Assembly (NCBI GenBank): GCA_905221605.1
Contig: CAJNDS010000192.1
Coordinates: 111,001 to 175,000 of the forward strand
DNA: 64,000 bases
From: Symbiodinium natans
Lineage: Eukaryota > Sar > Dinophyceae > Suessiales > Symbiodiniaceae
Reading direction: 5' to 3'
Shown: positions 33,059-45,100 of the stretch, in pieces
Layout of the letters: each line of letters starts with the position of its first letter
How positions within the stretch are numbered: position 1 is the stretch's first letter
Translations under genes and position numbers: made by a program
The notes under the pieces: generated by a model
What the model was told of the DNA's origin: nothing
What the model saw: only the letters and a program-made list of their open reading frames with translations
The model's database searches: none

Positions 33059-33121
33059 CTAGCGCTGCGGCCGGAGCTTCAGATCTTCCATGGTGCGATC
33101 CCGGAAGGCAGCGGCGACTGC
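33059..33121 (-). CDS. Gene 2 terminal exon with stop
   Basis: 63 nt: AVAAAFRDRTMEDLKLRPQR then TAG. Amino-acid sequence, acceptor and stop are identical to gene 1 (8362-8424). Confidence 0.65.
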   Translation of the reverse strand, partial: AVAAAFRDRTMEDLKLRPQR

Positions 33122-36100
33122 CTGCATCATCGAGATTTCTGTGGTGCTTAGTGTGCAGCAGGGAGTGGACTTGCATGAGCGAACCCGACCAGCATTGGCG
33201 TTGTGACCGGGGGTTGCTCTAGATGAGAGGCGCCTCACGCGCCCTATTCCCAGGCTTTTCTGACCTCCACGCCGGCGTCGCTGAGGGAATTCTTGTGGAG
33301 CCACAGGATCTTGAGCACCTTATTGTCGCGGAGGCCGTGGACCAAGGCCTGCGGCGCGGCTTGTTGAGAGGCGTGAGACAACGAGAGGCCTTCGCAAAAC
33401 CTCTGCTGCTTCAGATTCGCTGCACGGCCGTTCATCGCAGCACCCTGAAGATGCAAGATTTTTTGAGGTCCAAGACCTCCAAGCTCAACAGCCCCAAGCC
33501 AGACTGTCCCAAACTTTGCAAAATCCCCAAGCCGGACCGCAAAAAGGCACAACGCCGTGCACCCACGCCTCTGCTCCCACATTGCTGATCCGATTCTGAC
33601 TCAGGGTCAGCGTGGTCAATTTCAGCAGTCGCGGCAGGACCCCGGCCAAGGCCTGCAAAAGGACACCGAAGCCCGGCAACACTCTGGCAAGCCTGCTTTG
33701 GTTTTAGAGAACGCGGGGCTATGGAGCATACCATGCTATGCCCTTTCACCAGTACGACTCATGTCTCACTGATGCGCTGTCACCAACAGTGAACCCAAAA
33801 AAGGCTAAGGCAAATCTCACCATCTTGCAAGGTTCTCAGCGTGGAGCTGTGCACCGATTCGAAAACTTACTCACCGAGAATACAGCGCAAGAGGCTGCCT
33901 TGGTGCACATGCTGTTGAGAGCTCCAAAGGAGAAAGTTCCGCCTTTCCACACATACTTCTGCAGAACCCCCTCACCGTCCTCACCTGTGCAAGCTTAGTC
34001 CCGGAGAGCTTCCTCGTGCATTTCACTCCTGGACTGTCTTCCCCGGCGCAGAAGTGAAAGGATGATAAACCGCAAAGGTTGTTGGATTGTCGGATTCCTA
34101 AAAATGCGAACGTCGTCGGCCTGCGCGCCATCATCGCCGAAGCTGTTGTCGCGCAAGCCGAGAATCTGTGCAGTTCCCAGAACAAAACAAGTATCAATCT
34201 CATACGCTGTTTGCTCACTGGAATACACAATGCGAACAGTGCATCTGCGCAGTGCATGACAAGCACATTCCAATCCATCATGAGGCTTTCAGCAGGGCTG
34301 CAAGTCATCATGGCAACACCGCCTGCATCTGCGTGAGGTGCTGGAGGACTTCGGCCAGGGCCTGGCATACGATGCAAACCCGCTTCCCAAAACCTCGATA
34401 TTCTAAACTCGCAGCCCGTCGCTCTCTCAGCTGCGCGTCCCAATCCCATGCAGCTGCCGCAGCATGCTGTTTCCTGGCTTCCAATTGAACCGATTTCAAT
34501 GGGAACTCCTGGGAGGTTACGAATGAATGATTTGTTATGATTTGTTGATTTAGAGGGCCCAAACTCGATGCCGAAAAATGGTGTCTTGCAAGGGCCTCCC
34601 CAGTTGCTACTTTCTGTTTGGACAGCATGCTCACCTGGCCCAGGGCCTCTAGACTCGAGAGCAGTTGGGGAGAGTGAGGCCCAAGCTGCCAGAAAACTTG
34701 CACCAAATGCCGAACGCCCCTTGGAAGACTTTGACTTCACTGTCCGAGTCTCTCCGGAAAATAATACACTTAAGACGGAACAGGCAGCCAGCCCTTTGCA
34801 TGTTTCAGGCGCTCTTAACATGAGGTGATTGGCCTGAATGTCGAAAGTTCGGCTTGCGGCATTTCTCATTTGCAGTGTGCATGGCTCCATCTGCCAAAAC
34901 AGAATTCCTCACGTGCTGGCACTGACTCACGGGTCCCTTTAAAATCAGCAACTGTTGAGAGTTTGACAAGGCCTCCGAAGTTTGTAGAACAAACTTGTAC
35001 GCCATTCTTTCTGGGTGATGAGCCTATATAGACCTCTTCCTGAAACCTTTAGCCCCGTTGAGAAGCCGCCACAACTGAGACGGAGGATCAGCATGACAGG
35101 CTTGTCCTGTGCGTTTTGCTGCTTCGTACTGGCTGGTGCCGTGGTTGGCGCTTGAGCGTGTCGGAGTTCGGGGGCCCTGGGCTTGGTAATTTTCCTGGGC
35201 CCGGCTGCCGGGCTCAGAAACCAAAAGTCGTCAAAAGACGAAAACAGAATGACAACGCACCACCACGAGCATAAATGGGGTGGGGGACGAACAGTGCACC
35301 ACTACAGGAAGTGCACGGACCATGGAGCAACCTGCCTCCACCATCCCTGACGAGGGGATACGATTTAGATACGTCTTGGAGGCCAGCAGCGTTTTCAAGT
35401 TGCCCTTGGGTCTTTGAAAAGGGAGTGAAGCAATTTCTTGTCGTTAAGATCTGTCTACAGGGCACAGACCTAAGCCCAGGCTTCCCAACCCCCTCCTGCG
35501 CTGCTTTTGCCAACAGAAAGCACGGCCCTCCTCTCCCCGACTCTCGCACCCTGGGTCCTGCCAACTCTTGAGGCCTCTAACCCCATTCTTGGAAACTGCC
35601 AGAACTGAGATGTGCAGCTGGAAGGTGCTCGGAATTGGTTTAAATGCTGGAGCGCATCATGAATTATGTTAGGGCTGGCGTGGGCTTGACGGTGTAGGAG
35701 TTCGGGCACTGGGCTTGGCCTGTCTTGCCTCGGCTTAGAAAACCGAAATCACCAAACCACAGAAGCACAACATCAAAGTAAGACCGAGTCCCGCCGCTAG
35801 ATTCTATTTGGAAGATGCGAGGTCCGTATCCGTGCTGCTTCACTTCAGCACTGTCTATGCGGAAAGCTGATGTCTGCCTCTACAGCCCGCAGGGCTTCAC
35901 AAAACGCGCTCCCTTCAGAAGTCTTCTGTGATATTTCCACAGCGGCCCAGCCTGGGCTCCAGAATCTCCGATGGCGTTGTCGGCCAGCCTCAGGTCCTTC
36001 ACCGGGAGGGGCTCATAGGAATGCGGACTTGCGGCATGCAAGCTCAGAGAAGAGGCGGCCGCACGGCGGTTTTGAGGCTTGCTGCTACCCTGAGCTTCGG

Positions 36101-39100
36101 CTTTGGGGCGATTCAGTTCGAGGCTTCGGGGCAGATATCTCGCACTGCACCGCCTTGAGTTTTTCTAATGAAGTCAACAGACGTGATGACTATGCACAAG
36201 CTATGCCGCCATATCCTTCCAAGATGCCTTGCAAGCTGACCGACCGCGGCTAAAAACTATCGTTGTCGTTGTGATACACCATGCTTTGCACTGGAAGCTC
36301 CTTATGGGGCCCTCTTAGCCAGAAACCCTAAACATCCCGAAGCCCTAAACCGATGAGGAAGCGGCTCCAAGATCCCTTTCAAACTTCGGGGGGGAAGAGT
36401 CCTTCAACTCGCGGTCAAACCCGAATAGCATGCCGCTCCCAAGCAGAGCTCCCCTGGCGACCTTTACAAACCCCGGCGGAGACTGGCAACTGGCGTCCTC
36501 GATGTTCGGGAGAGCTTTCAGTGCTTCTCCCAGGGCCTCTGCACACGAGGAAGTTTGGGGAGAGCGGGTCTTGGAAGTTGGGAGGGCCATGTCCCGGACT
36601 TTGACTCGTCACAGTCCGAGGCTCTCAGGATAACTCCGCAGGAAATGCTTTTTGTACGCACTTAAGACGGAACAGGCAGTGCACCTGCACCGAGCAGATC
36701 CTTGATCAATTCCAGGCCTGCGTCCCCGCATCGCCGAAGCCATTGTTGGCCAGGCTTAGGTCTCGTAGATCCTTGTGGTGTGCGAGGCCCTCGGCGATGG
36801 CCTGCATGGGGACAGGCCACGGGCAGAAGCGCACCTTCGGCCCTCAATCTTGCCATCACGTCGCCGGATGTCCAAAACAGCGTCAGGGCCTATACAGTAC
36901 CGACTCCAAACCTTTCCCCCCTCCCAAGGCCTGCAGGCCACTGTCGCCGATGCGATTGCCGAAGAGCCACAGCACCCGCAGCGAGGAGTGGCCGCCCAGA
37001 CCAGCTCCAAGGGCCTCCGCAGACGACCGAATCTATAGGACTCTTCGTCTTTTGGAAACGGTGTAGGCATCATGGCCTGGCCGGGCAAGTACCTTATCCG
37101 GGGATTCTATAGGATAGCCAAGTTCTGTTTCCTAGGCTTGGCGGCACGTCGTTGTAGAACCCTCCCAGAAAGTGGGAAAGTCCTTGCTGAACCCCCAGGC
37201 ATATCCTCTTCGCAGGGTCTCCCAGAGGAAAGGAGGTTGAAAGTTCATGGCCGTAAGAAACTATATGTATTGCAAGTTATGCTTGGCGCAGGACGAGTAT
37301 TGCAATTGCGAAAGTACTTGAGTGGGCAAGATCTGACATTTTTGATCCTTAAGGGGGTTGTCGGTGCGAAGCAAAGGTATTGCAGATAGCTTCGCCTCTT
37401 AGGGGGTTGTCGGACAAGAAAAGGTATTGCAGATACCTTGGTGTTCTTATAATTGTGGATCTCTTACGGGGTTGCCGGTGCTGCAATCAACAGCATGTCC
37501 TGAAGCCGAGTGTGGTGTAGGTATGTGAATGCAGCTTGCAGCTATCTCAGTGTTTCCAGTCACGTCGAAAACAAACGCACTTTGGCGAGTTCCCTCCACC
37601 CCCGAGAACAGCAGCCAGCCGCCGAAGCCCATCTTCATGAAATGGGAGAAAAGGTGACCTTCTTGAAAAGCAGGTTCTGGGCCACTTCAGCGTGTTTCAG
37701 ACATAGTGGCGGCATGTGGCAGACGTTTCGGACATTGAAGGTTCCATGTCCCGGGTACCGCTGGTGCCGCGGCGAGACCATAATGTTTCTAGAATCTCCC
37801 GTGAACGAAATGGCGGATCGTTTGAGATTGTTTGCACGTTGCTGTGCGGAGGTGGACGAGTCTGCGGGCCTGCGCTTGCAAAACAATCAGGCTCTCTTAG
37901 CATGAGGTGATTGGACTGCAGCATCTCGAATTTGCGGCGCAGTGCATGGCTCCATCTGCCAGAATAGGATTCCTCACGTGCTGGCGCTGACTCTCAGCAT
38001 CTGAGAGTTTGACAAGGCCTCCGAAGTTTGTAGAACAAACTTGTACGCCGTTTTTTCTGGGAGATGAGCCTATATAGACCTCCTCCTGAAACCATTAGCC
38101 CCATTGAGAAGCCGCCACAACTGAGACGGAGGATGAGCATGGCTGGTGCCGTGGTTGGCGCTTGAACGCGTCGGAGTTCGGGGGCCCTGGGCGTGGCTTA
38201 TCCTCGCCCGGCTGCCGGGCTCAGAAACCAAAAGTCGCCAAAAGACGAAAACACAATAACAACATAACAACACGAGCATGAATGGGGGGCGGGCGGAACA
38301 GTGCACCACTACAGGAAGTACACGGACCATGGAGCAACCTCCCTCCACCATCCCTGACGAGAGGAAACGATTTAGAGACGTCTTGGAGGCCAGCAGCGTT
38401 TTCAAGTTGCCCTTGGGTCTTTGAAAAGGGAGTGAAGCAATTTCTTGTCGTTAAGATCTGTCTACAGGGCACAGACCTAAGCCCAGGCTTCCCAACCCCC
38501 TCCTGCGCTGCTTTTGCCAACAGAATGCACAGCCCTCCTCTCCCCAACTCTCGGACCCTGGGGCCTGCCAACTCTTGAAGCCTCTAACCCCAAATAGAAA
38601 CTGCCAGAACTGAGATGTCTGGCTGGATGGGTGCTCGGCATCGGTTTCGTGCTGGAGCGCACCATGAGTTTCGTTAGGACTGGCGTAGGCTTGACAGTGT
38701 ATGTGTTCAAACACTCCGCTTGGTCTATCTTGCCTCAGCTCCGACCAAAGCACAACATCAAATGAGACCAAGTCCCCCGCCAGATTCGATTTGGAAGATC
38801 CGAGGTCTGTATCAATGCTACTTAACTTCAGTACTGTCTATGCGGAAAGCTGATGTCCGCCTCTACAGCCCGCAGGGCTTCACCAAACGCGCTCGCTTCA
38901 GAAGTCTTCTGTGATATTTCCACAGCGGCCCAGCCTGGGCTCCAGCGTCTCCGATAGCGTTCTCGGCCAGCTGCAGCTCCTTCGCCGGTTTGGGCTCGTA
39001 GGAAGGCGGACTTGCGGCATGAAAGCTCAGAGAAGATGCGGGCCCACGGCGATTTTGAGGTTTGCTGCTACCCTGAGCTTCGGCTTTGGGGCGATTCAGA

Positions 39101-42100
39101 TCGAGGCTTCGGGGCAGATATCTCGCACTGCACCGCCTTGAGTGTTTTTAATGAAGTCAACAGACGTGATGACCATGCACAAGCTATGCCGCCATATCCT
39201 TCCAAGATGCCTTGCAAGCTGACCGACCGCGGCTAAAACTATCGTTGTCGTTGTGATACACCATGCTTTGCACTGGAAGCTCCTTATGGGGCCCTCTTAG
39301 CCAGAAACCCTAAACATCCCGAAGCCCTAAACCGATGAGGAAGCGCGGCTAGGGAGCCCATGAACCCACAGCTTCGACAGGCTCCAAGATCCCTTTCAAA
39401 CTTCGGGGGGAAAAATTCCTTCAACTCGCGGTTTAGGGTTCAGGCCTTTATAGGGTTTGGAGGAACCCTACGGCTATTTAAGGAATTTTCCTTGCTTAAG
39501 GGTTTTTGAGCTACCCTTCGCATTTGATCAGTCAAACCCGAATAGCATGCCGCTCCCAAGCAGAGCTCCCCCGGCGACCTTTACAAACCCCGGCGGAGAC
39601 TGGCAACTGGCGGTCCTCGATGTTCGGGAGAGCTTTCAGTGCTTCTCCCAGGGCCTCTGCACACGAGGAAGTTTGGGGAGAGCGGGTCTTGGAAGTTGGG
39701 AGGGCCATGTCCCGGACTTCGACTCGTCACAGTCCGAGGCTCTCAGGATAACTCCGCAGGAAATGCTTTTTGTACGCACTTCAGACGGAACAGGCAGTGC
39801 ACCTGCACCGAACAAATCCCAACTTGATCAACTCCAGGCCTGCGTCCCCGCATTGCCGAAGATGTTCTTGGAAAGGTCTAAGTCTCGTAGGTTCTTGTGG
39901 TCTGCCAGGCCCTCCGCGATGGCCTGCATTGGGACAGGCCACGGGCTGAACCGCGCCTTCCGCCCTCAATCTGGCCATCACGTCGCCGGATGTCTGAAAA
40001 TATCTTCAGGGCCAAAACAGTACCGACTCCGAACCTTCCCCCCTCCCGATGCCTGGAGGCCGCTGTCGCCGATGCGATTGCCCAAGAGCCAGAGCACCCG
40101 CAGCGAGGAGTGGCCGCCCAGACCAGCTCCAAGGGCCTGCGCGGACGACCGAATCTATAGGACTCTTTGTCTTTTGGAAACGGTGCAGGCATCATGGGCT
40201 GGCCGGGCAAGTACCCTTATCCGGGGATTCTATAGGATAGCCAAGTTCTGTTTCCTAGGCTTGGCGGCACATAGTTGTAGAACCCTCCCACAAAGTGGGA
40301 AGGTCCTTGCTGAAACCCAAGGCATATCCTCTCCGCAGGGTCTCCCGCACCCGACCCCCCCTCCCCGCGGGCTCGCGCATGCAGGCCAACTAAGGGGCGT
40401 AGAGCACCGACATTTTTCTATTCGCAGAATATACATATACAGAGGAAAGGAGGTTAAACGTTCATGGCCGTAAGAAACTATATGTATTGCAAGTTATGCT
40501 TGGCGCAGGACGCGTATTGGAATTGTGACAGTACTTCAATGGGCAAGATCTGATATTTTTGATCCTTAAGGTGGTTGTCGGTGGGAAGCAAAGGTATTGC
40601 AGATAGCTTCGCCTCTTAGGGGGTTGTCGGACAAGAAAGGGTATTGCAGGTACCTTGGTGTTCTAATTGTGGATCTCTTACGGGGTTGCCGGTGCTGCAA
40701 TCAACAGCATATCCTGAAGCCGAGTGTGGTGTAGGTATGTGAATGCAGCTTGCAGCTATCTCAAGCGTTTCCAGTCACGTCGCAAACAAACGCACTTTGG
40801 CGAGTTTCCCTCCACCCCCGAGAACAGCAGCCAGCCACCGAAGCCCATCTTCATCAAATGGGAGAGGAGTCAAGAAGAGGTGACCTTGAAAAGCAGGTTT
40901 ATGGGCCACTTCAGGGAATTGCAGTCATAGTCGCGGCATGTGGCAAACATTTCGGACATTGAAGGTTCCATGTTTCGGGTATCGCTGGTGCCGCGGCGAG
41001 ACCATAATGTTTCTATAATCTCCCGTGAGCAAAGTGGCGGATCGTTTCATATCTTTTGCACGTTGCTGTGTGGCAGTGGACGAGTCTTCGCGCTTGCGCT
41101 TGCAAAACAATCCTGATGAAGGGTCTTTTACAGAACTGTCACGCTGCCAACGCTTCAGCAAGTTCTCCTGCGAGCCTGCATGATTCGTTGCAAGGCTTTC
41201 CCCCGCCTCCTCTGCACCATCAAAAATGACACTCAGGAGCCCCCAGACATGAGTTTGTCGCCCATGTGGCCTGGCTCCCGAGGACAAAAACTCGCTTGAG
41301 CACTGACTAGTGCCAGCCCTTTGGATGTTTCAGGCGTCGAATTTGCAGTGTGCCTGGGTCCATCTGCCAACATAGATTTTTTTCACGTATTGGTGCTGAC
41401 TCACGCTGACAGGTCTGTCCTGTGCGTTTTGCTGCTTAGTACTGGTGCCGCGGAGGGTGCTTGAGCGCGTCGGATTTCGGGGGCCCTGGGCTTAGGCTCA
41501 GAAACCAAAAGATACCAAAGTCGCCAAAAGACGACAACACAATGACAACGCAACACCACGAGCATAAATGGGGTGGGGGGACGAACAGTGCACCACTACA
41601 GGAAGTGCACGGACCATGGAGCAACCTGCCATACGATTTAGAGACGTCTTGGGGGCCAGCAGCGTTTTCAAGATGTACTTGGGTCATTGAAAAGGGAGTG
41701 AAGCGGTGTCTGTCCTTTTCGTTGCAAGGTTCATGACGCAAGATCTGTCTAAAGGGCACGGACCTAAGCCCACGCACTCCCCTCCTGCCCTGCGCTGCTT
41801 AACCAACAGAAAGCACAGCCCTCCTCCCCGACTCTGGGACTCTACCGCCTGCTAACTCTTGAAGCCCCTAACCCCAAATAGAAACTGCCAGAACTGAGAT
41901 GTCTGGCTGGAAGGTGATCGGCATCGGTTTGGTGCTGGAGCGCATCATGAATTACGTTAGGGCTGGCATGGGCTTGACGGTGTAGGAGTTTGGGCACTGG
42001 GCTGGGTCTATCTTGCCTCGGCTCAGACAGAAGCACAACATCAAATGAGACCAAGTCCCCCGCTAGATTCTATTTGGAAGATCCGAGGTCTGTATCATTC

Positions 42101-45100
42101 TGTATCAGTGCTACTTAACTTCAGTACTGTCTATGCAGAAAGCTGACGTCTGCCTCTACAGCCCGCAGGGCGTCACCAAACGGGCTCGCTTAAGAAGTCT
42201 TTTGTGATATTTCCACAGCGGCCCCGCCTGGGCTCCAGAATCTCCGATGGCGTTCTCGTGCAGCTTCAGCTCCTTCGCCGGGCGGGGCTGCTAGGAATGC
42301 GAACTTGTGGCATCTCAGAGCTCAGAGAAGATGCGGCCGCACGGCGATTTTGAGGCTTGCTGCTACCCTGGGCTTCAGCTTTGGGGCGATTCAGATCGAG
42401 GCTTCGGGGCAGATATCTCGCACTGCACCGCCTTGAGCTTTTTGAATGAAGTCAACAGACGACGTGATGACTATCACAAGCTATGCCGCCATATCCTTCC
42501 AAGATGCCTTGCAAGCTGACCGACCGCGGTTAAAAACTACCGTTGTCGTTGTGATACCCGAGGCTTTGCAACGCGTGGTGCTGCCTTCTGCGCTTTCGGC
42601 ACTCCGCACCACCTGTCCCACCCTCAACGCAATAACGCAGCTGCCCCCACTGCAGCGTCAAGCTTGGCAAACCTGAGGACTGATGGCCGACCCTTCGCGA
42701 CATCCCACGCGACTCAAAACCAAGGGTGGCTTGAGGGAGGTGCCTCAACTGGAAGCTCCTTATGGGGCCCTCTTAGCCAGAAACCCTAAACATCCCGAAG
42801 CCCTAAACCGATGAGGAAGCGGGGCTAGGCAGCCCGTGAACCCACAGCTTCGACAGAGGCTCCAAGATCCCTTTCAAACTTCGGGGGGAAAAATTCCTTC
42901 AACTCGCGGTTTAGGGTTCAGGCCTTTATAGGGTTTGGAGGAACCCTACAGCTATTTAAGGAATTTTCCTTGCTTAAGGGTTTTTGGGCTGCCCTTCACA
43001 TTTGATCAGTCAAACCCGACAAGCATGCCCAAGCAGAGCTCCCCGGCGACCTTTACAAACCCCGGCGGAGACTGGCAACTGGCGGTCCTCGATGTTCGGG
43101 AGAGCTTTCAGTGCTTCTCCCAGGGCCTCTGCACACGAGGAAGTTTGGGGAGAGCGGGTCTTGGAAGTTGGGAGGGCCATGTCCCGGACTTTGACTCGTC
43201 ACAGTCCGAGGCTCTCAGGATAACTCCGCAGGAAATGCTTTTTGTACGCACTTAAGACGGAACAGGCAGTGCACCTGCACCGAACAAATCCCAACATGAT
43301 CAACTCCAGGCCTGCGTCCCCGCATCGCCGAAGATGTTCTTGGAGAGGCTTAGGTCGCTTAGGTTCTTGTGGTCTGCCAGGCCCTCCGCGATGGCCTGCA
43401 TTGGGACAGGCCACGGGCTGAACCGCGCCTTCCGCCCTCAATCTGGCCATCACGTCGCCGGATGTCTGAAAATATCTTCAGGGCCAAAACAGTACCGACT
43501 CCGAACTTTCCCCCCTCCCGAGGCCTGAAGGCCGCTGTCGCCGATGCGATTGCCGAACAGATACAGCACCCGCAGCGAGGAGTGGCCGCCCAGACCAGCT
43601 CCAAGGGCCTGCGCGGACGACCGAATCTATAGGACTCTTTGTCTTTTGGAAACGGTGTAGGCATCATGGGCTGGCCGGGCAAGTACCCTTATCCGGGGAT
43701 TCTATAGGATAGCCAAGTTCTGTTTCCTAGGCTTGGCGGCACGTCGTTGTAGAACCCTCCCAGAAAGTGGGAAAGCCCTTGCTGAAACCCAAGGCATATC
43801 CTCTTCGCAGGGTCTCCCGCACCCGACCTCCCCTCCCCCGCGGGCTCGCGCATGCAGGCCAACAAAGGGGCGTAGAGTACCGACATCTTTCTATTCGCAT
43901 AATATACATACAAAGGAAAGGAGGTTAAACGTTCATTGCCGTAAGAAACTATATGTATTGCAAGTTATGCTTGGCGCAGGACGAGTATTGGAATTGTCAA
44001 AGTACTTCAAGGGGCAAGATCTGACATTTTTGATCCTTAAGGGGGTTGTCGGTGAAGCAAGGGTATTGCAGATAGCGTCGCCTCTTAGGGGGTTGTCGGA
44101 CAAGAAAGGGTATTGCAGATACCTTGGTGTTCTAATTGTGGATCTCTTACGGGGTTGCCGGTGCTGCAATCAACAGCATATCCTGAAGCCGAGTGTGGTG
44201 TAGGTATGTGAATGCAGCTTGCAGCAACCTCAAGTGTTTCCAGTCACGTCGAAAACAAGCGCACTTTGGGGAGTTTCCCTCCACCCCCGAGAACAGCAGC
44301 CAGCCACCGAAGCCCATCTTCATGTGGGAGAAAAGGTGACCTTCTTGAAAAGCAGGTTTCTGGGCCACTTCAGCGTGTTTCAGACACAGTGGCGGCATGT
44401 GGCAGACGTTTCGGACATTGAAGGTTCCATGTCCCAGGTATCGCTGGTGCCGCGGTGAGACCACATTGTTTCTAGAATCTCCCGTGAACGAAATGGCAGA
44501 TCGTTTGATATTGTTTGCACGTTGCTGTGCGGAGGTGGACGAGTCTGCGGGCTTGCTTGCTTGCAAAACAATCAGGCTCTCTTAGCATGAGGTGATTGGA
44601 CTGCAGCATCTCGAATTTGCGGTGCAGGGCATGGCTCCATCTGTGGGTTTACAGAACGCGGTGTCGCCTGCATCGGAAGCCTAGCTACGCTTCATCAACC
44701 AACCAAGGCTTGAGGAGGCAATCCAAGAGAAAAGTACTCATACAACTTAGAAGTTGATTCTGGTTTCCTGACTCTCAGGCTCTGCTTCCGGAAAGTGCTT
44801 CTGGTTTCCGGAGTCCTTTTCCCCGAACGTTGCCTCTGTTTCCTGAATGTTGCTGCTCTGATTTTTTTTTAGACTTACATACAGAATCTCAGAGAAACAG
44901 AATCCCCTTCCACCTTCAGCCGTCCAGGTTCCCTGCAGCGAAGCTAAGAAGCCCGCGAAGCCACCACCCCAGCAATGTTCTCACCTGTGCAAATTGAAAA
45001 CTATCGCACGCGGGATTCCCCGCGCAAGCCTTGATGCCGCTGTCGCCAATACCGTTGTCGTGGAGGCCCAGCTCGGTCAAGGCCGGGTGTCCGCCCAGGC

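Noticed and set aside
39457-40473. 338-codon open frame on the plus strand, with similar long plus frames at 13531-14217, 50370-50768 and 53257-53811
   Set aside because: They run antisense over the LRR-I/LRR-II exons and adjoining introns. They arise because GC-rich LRR exons leave the opposite strand open, and they change length between cassette copies, whereas the minus-strand exons stay constant.
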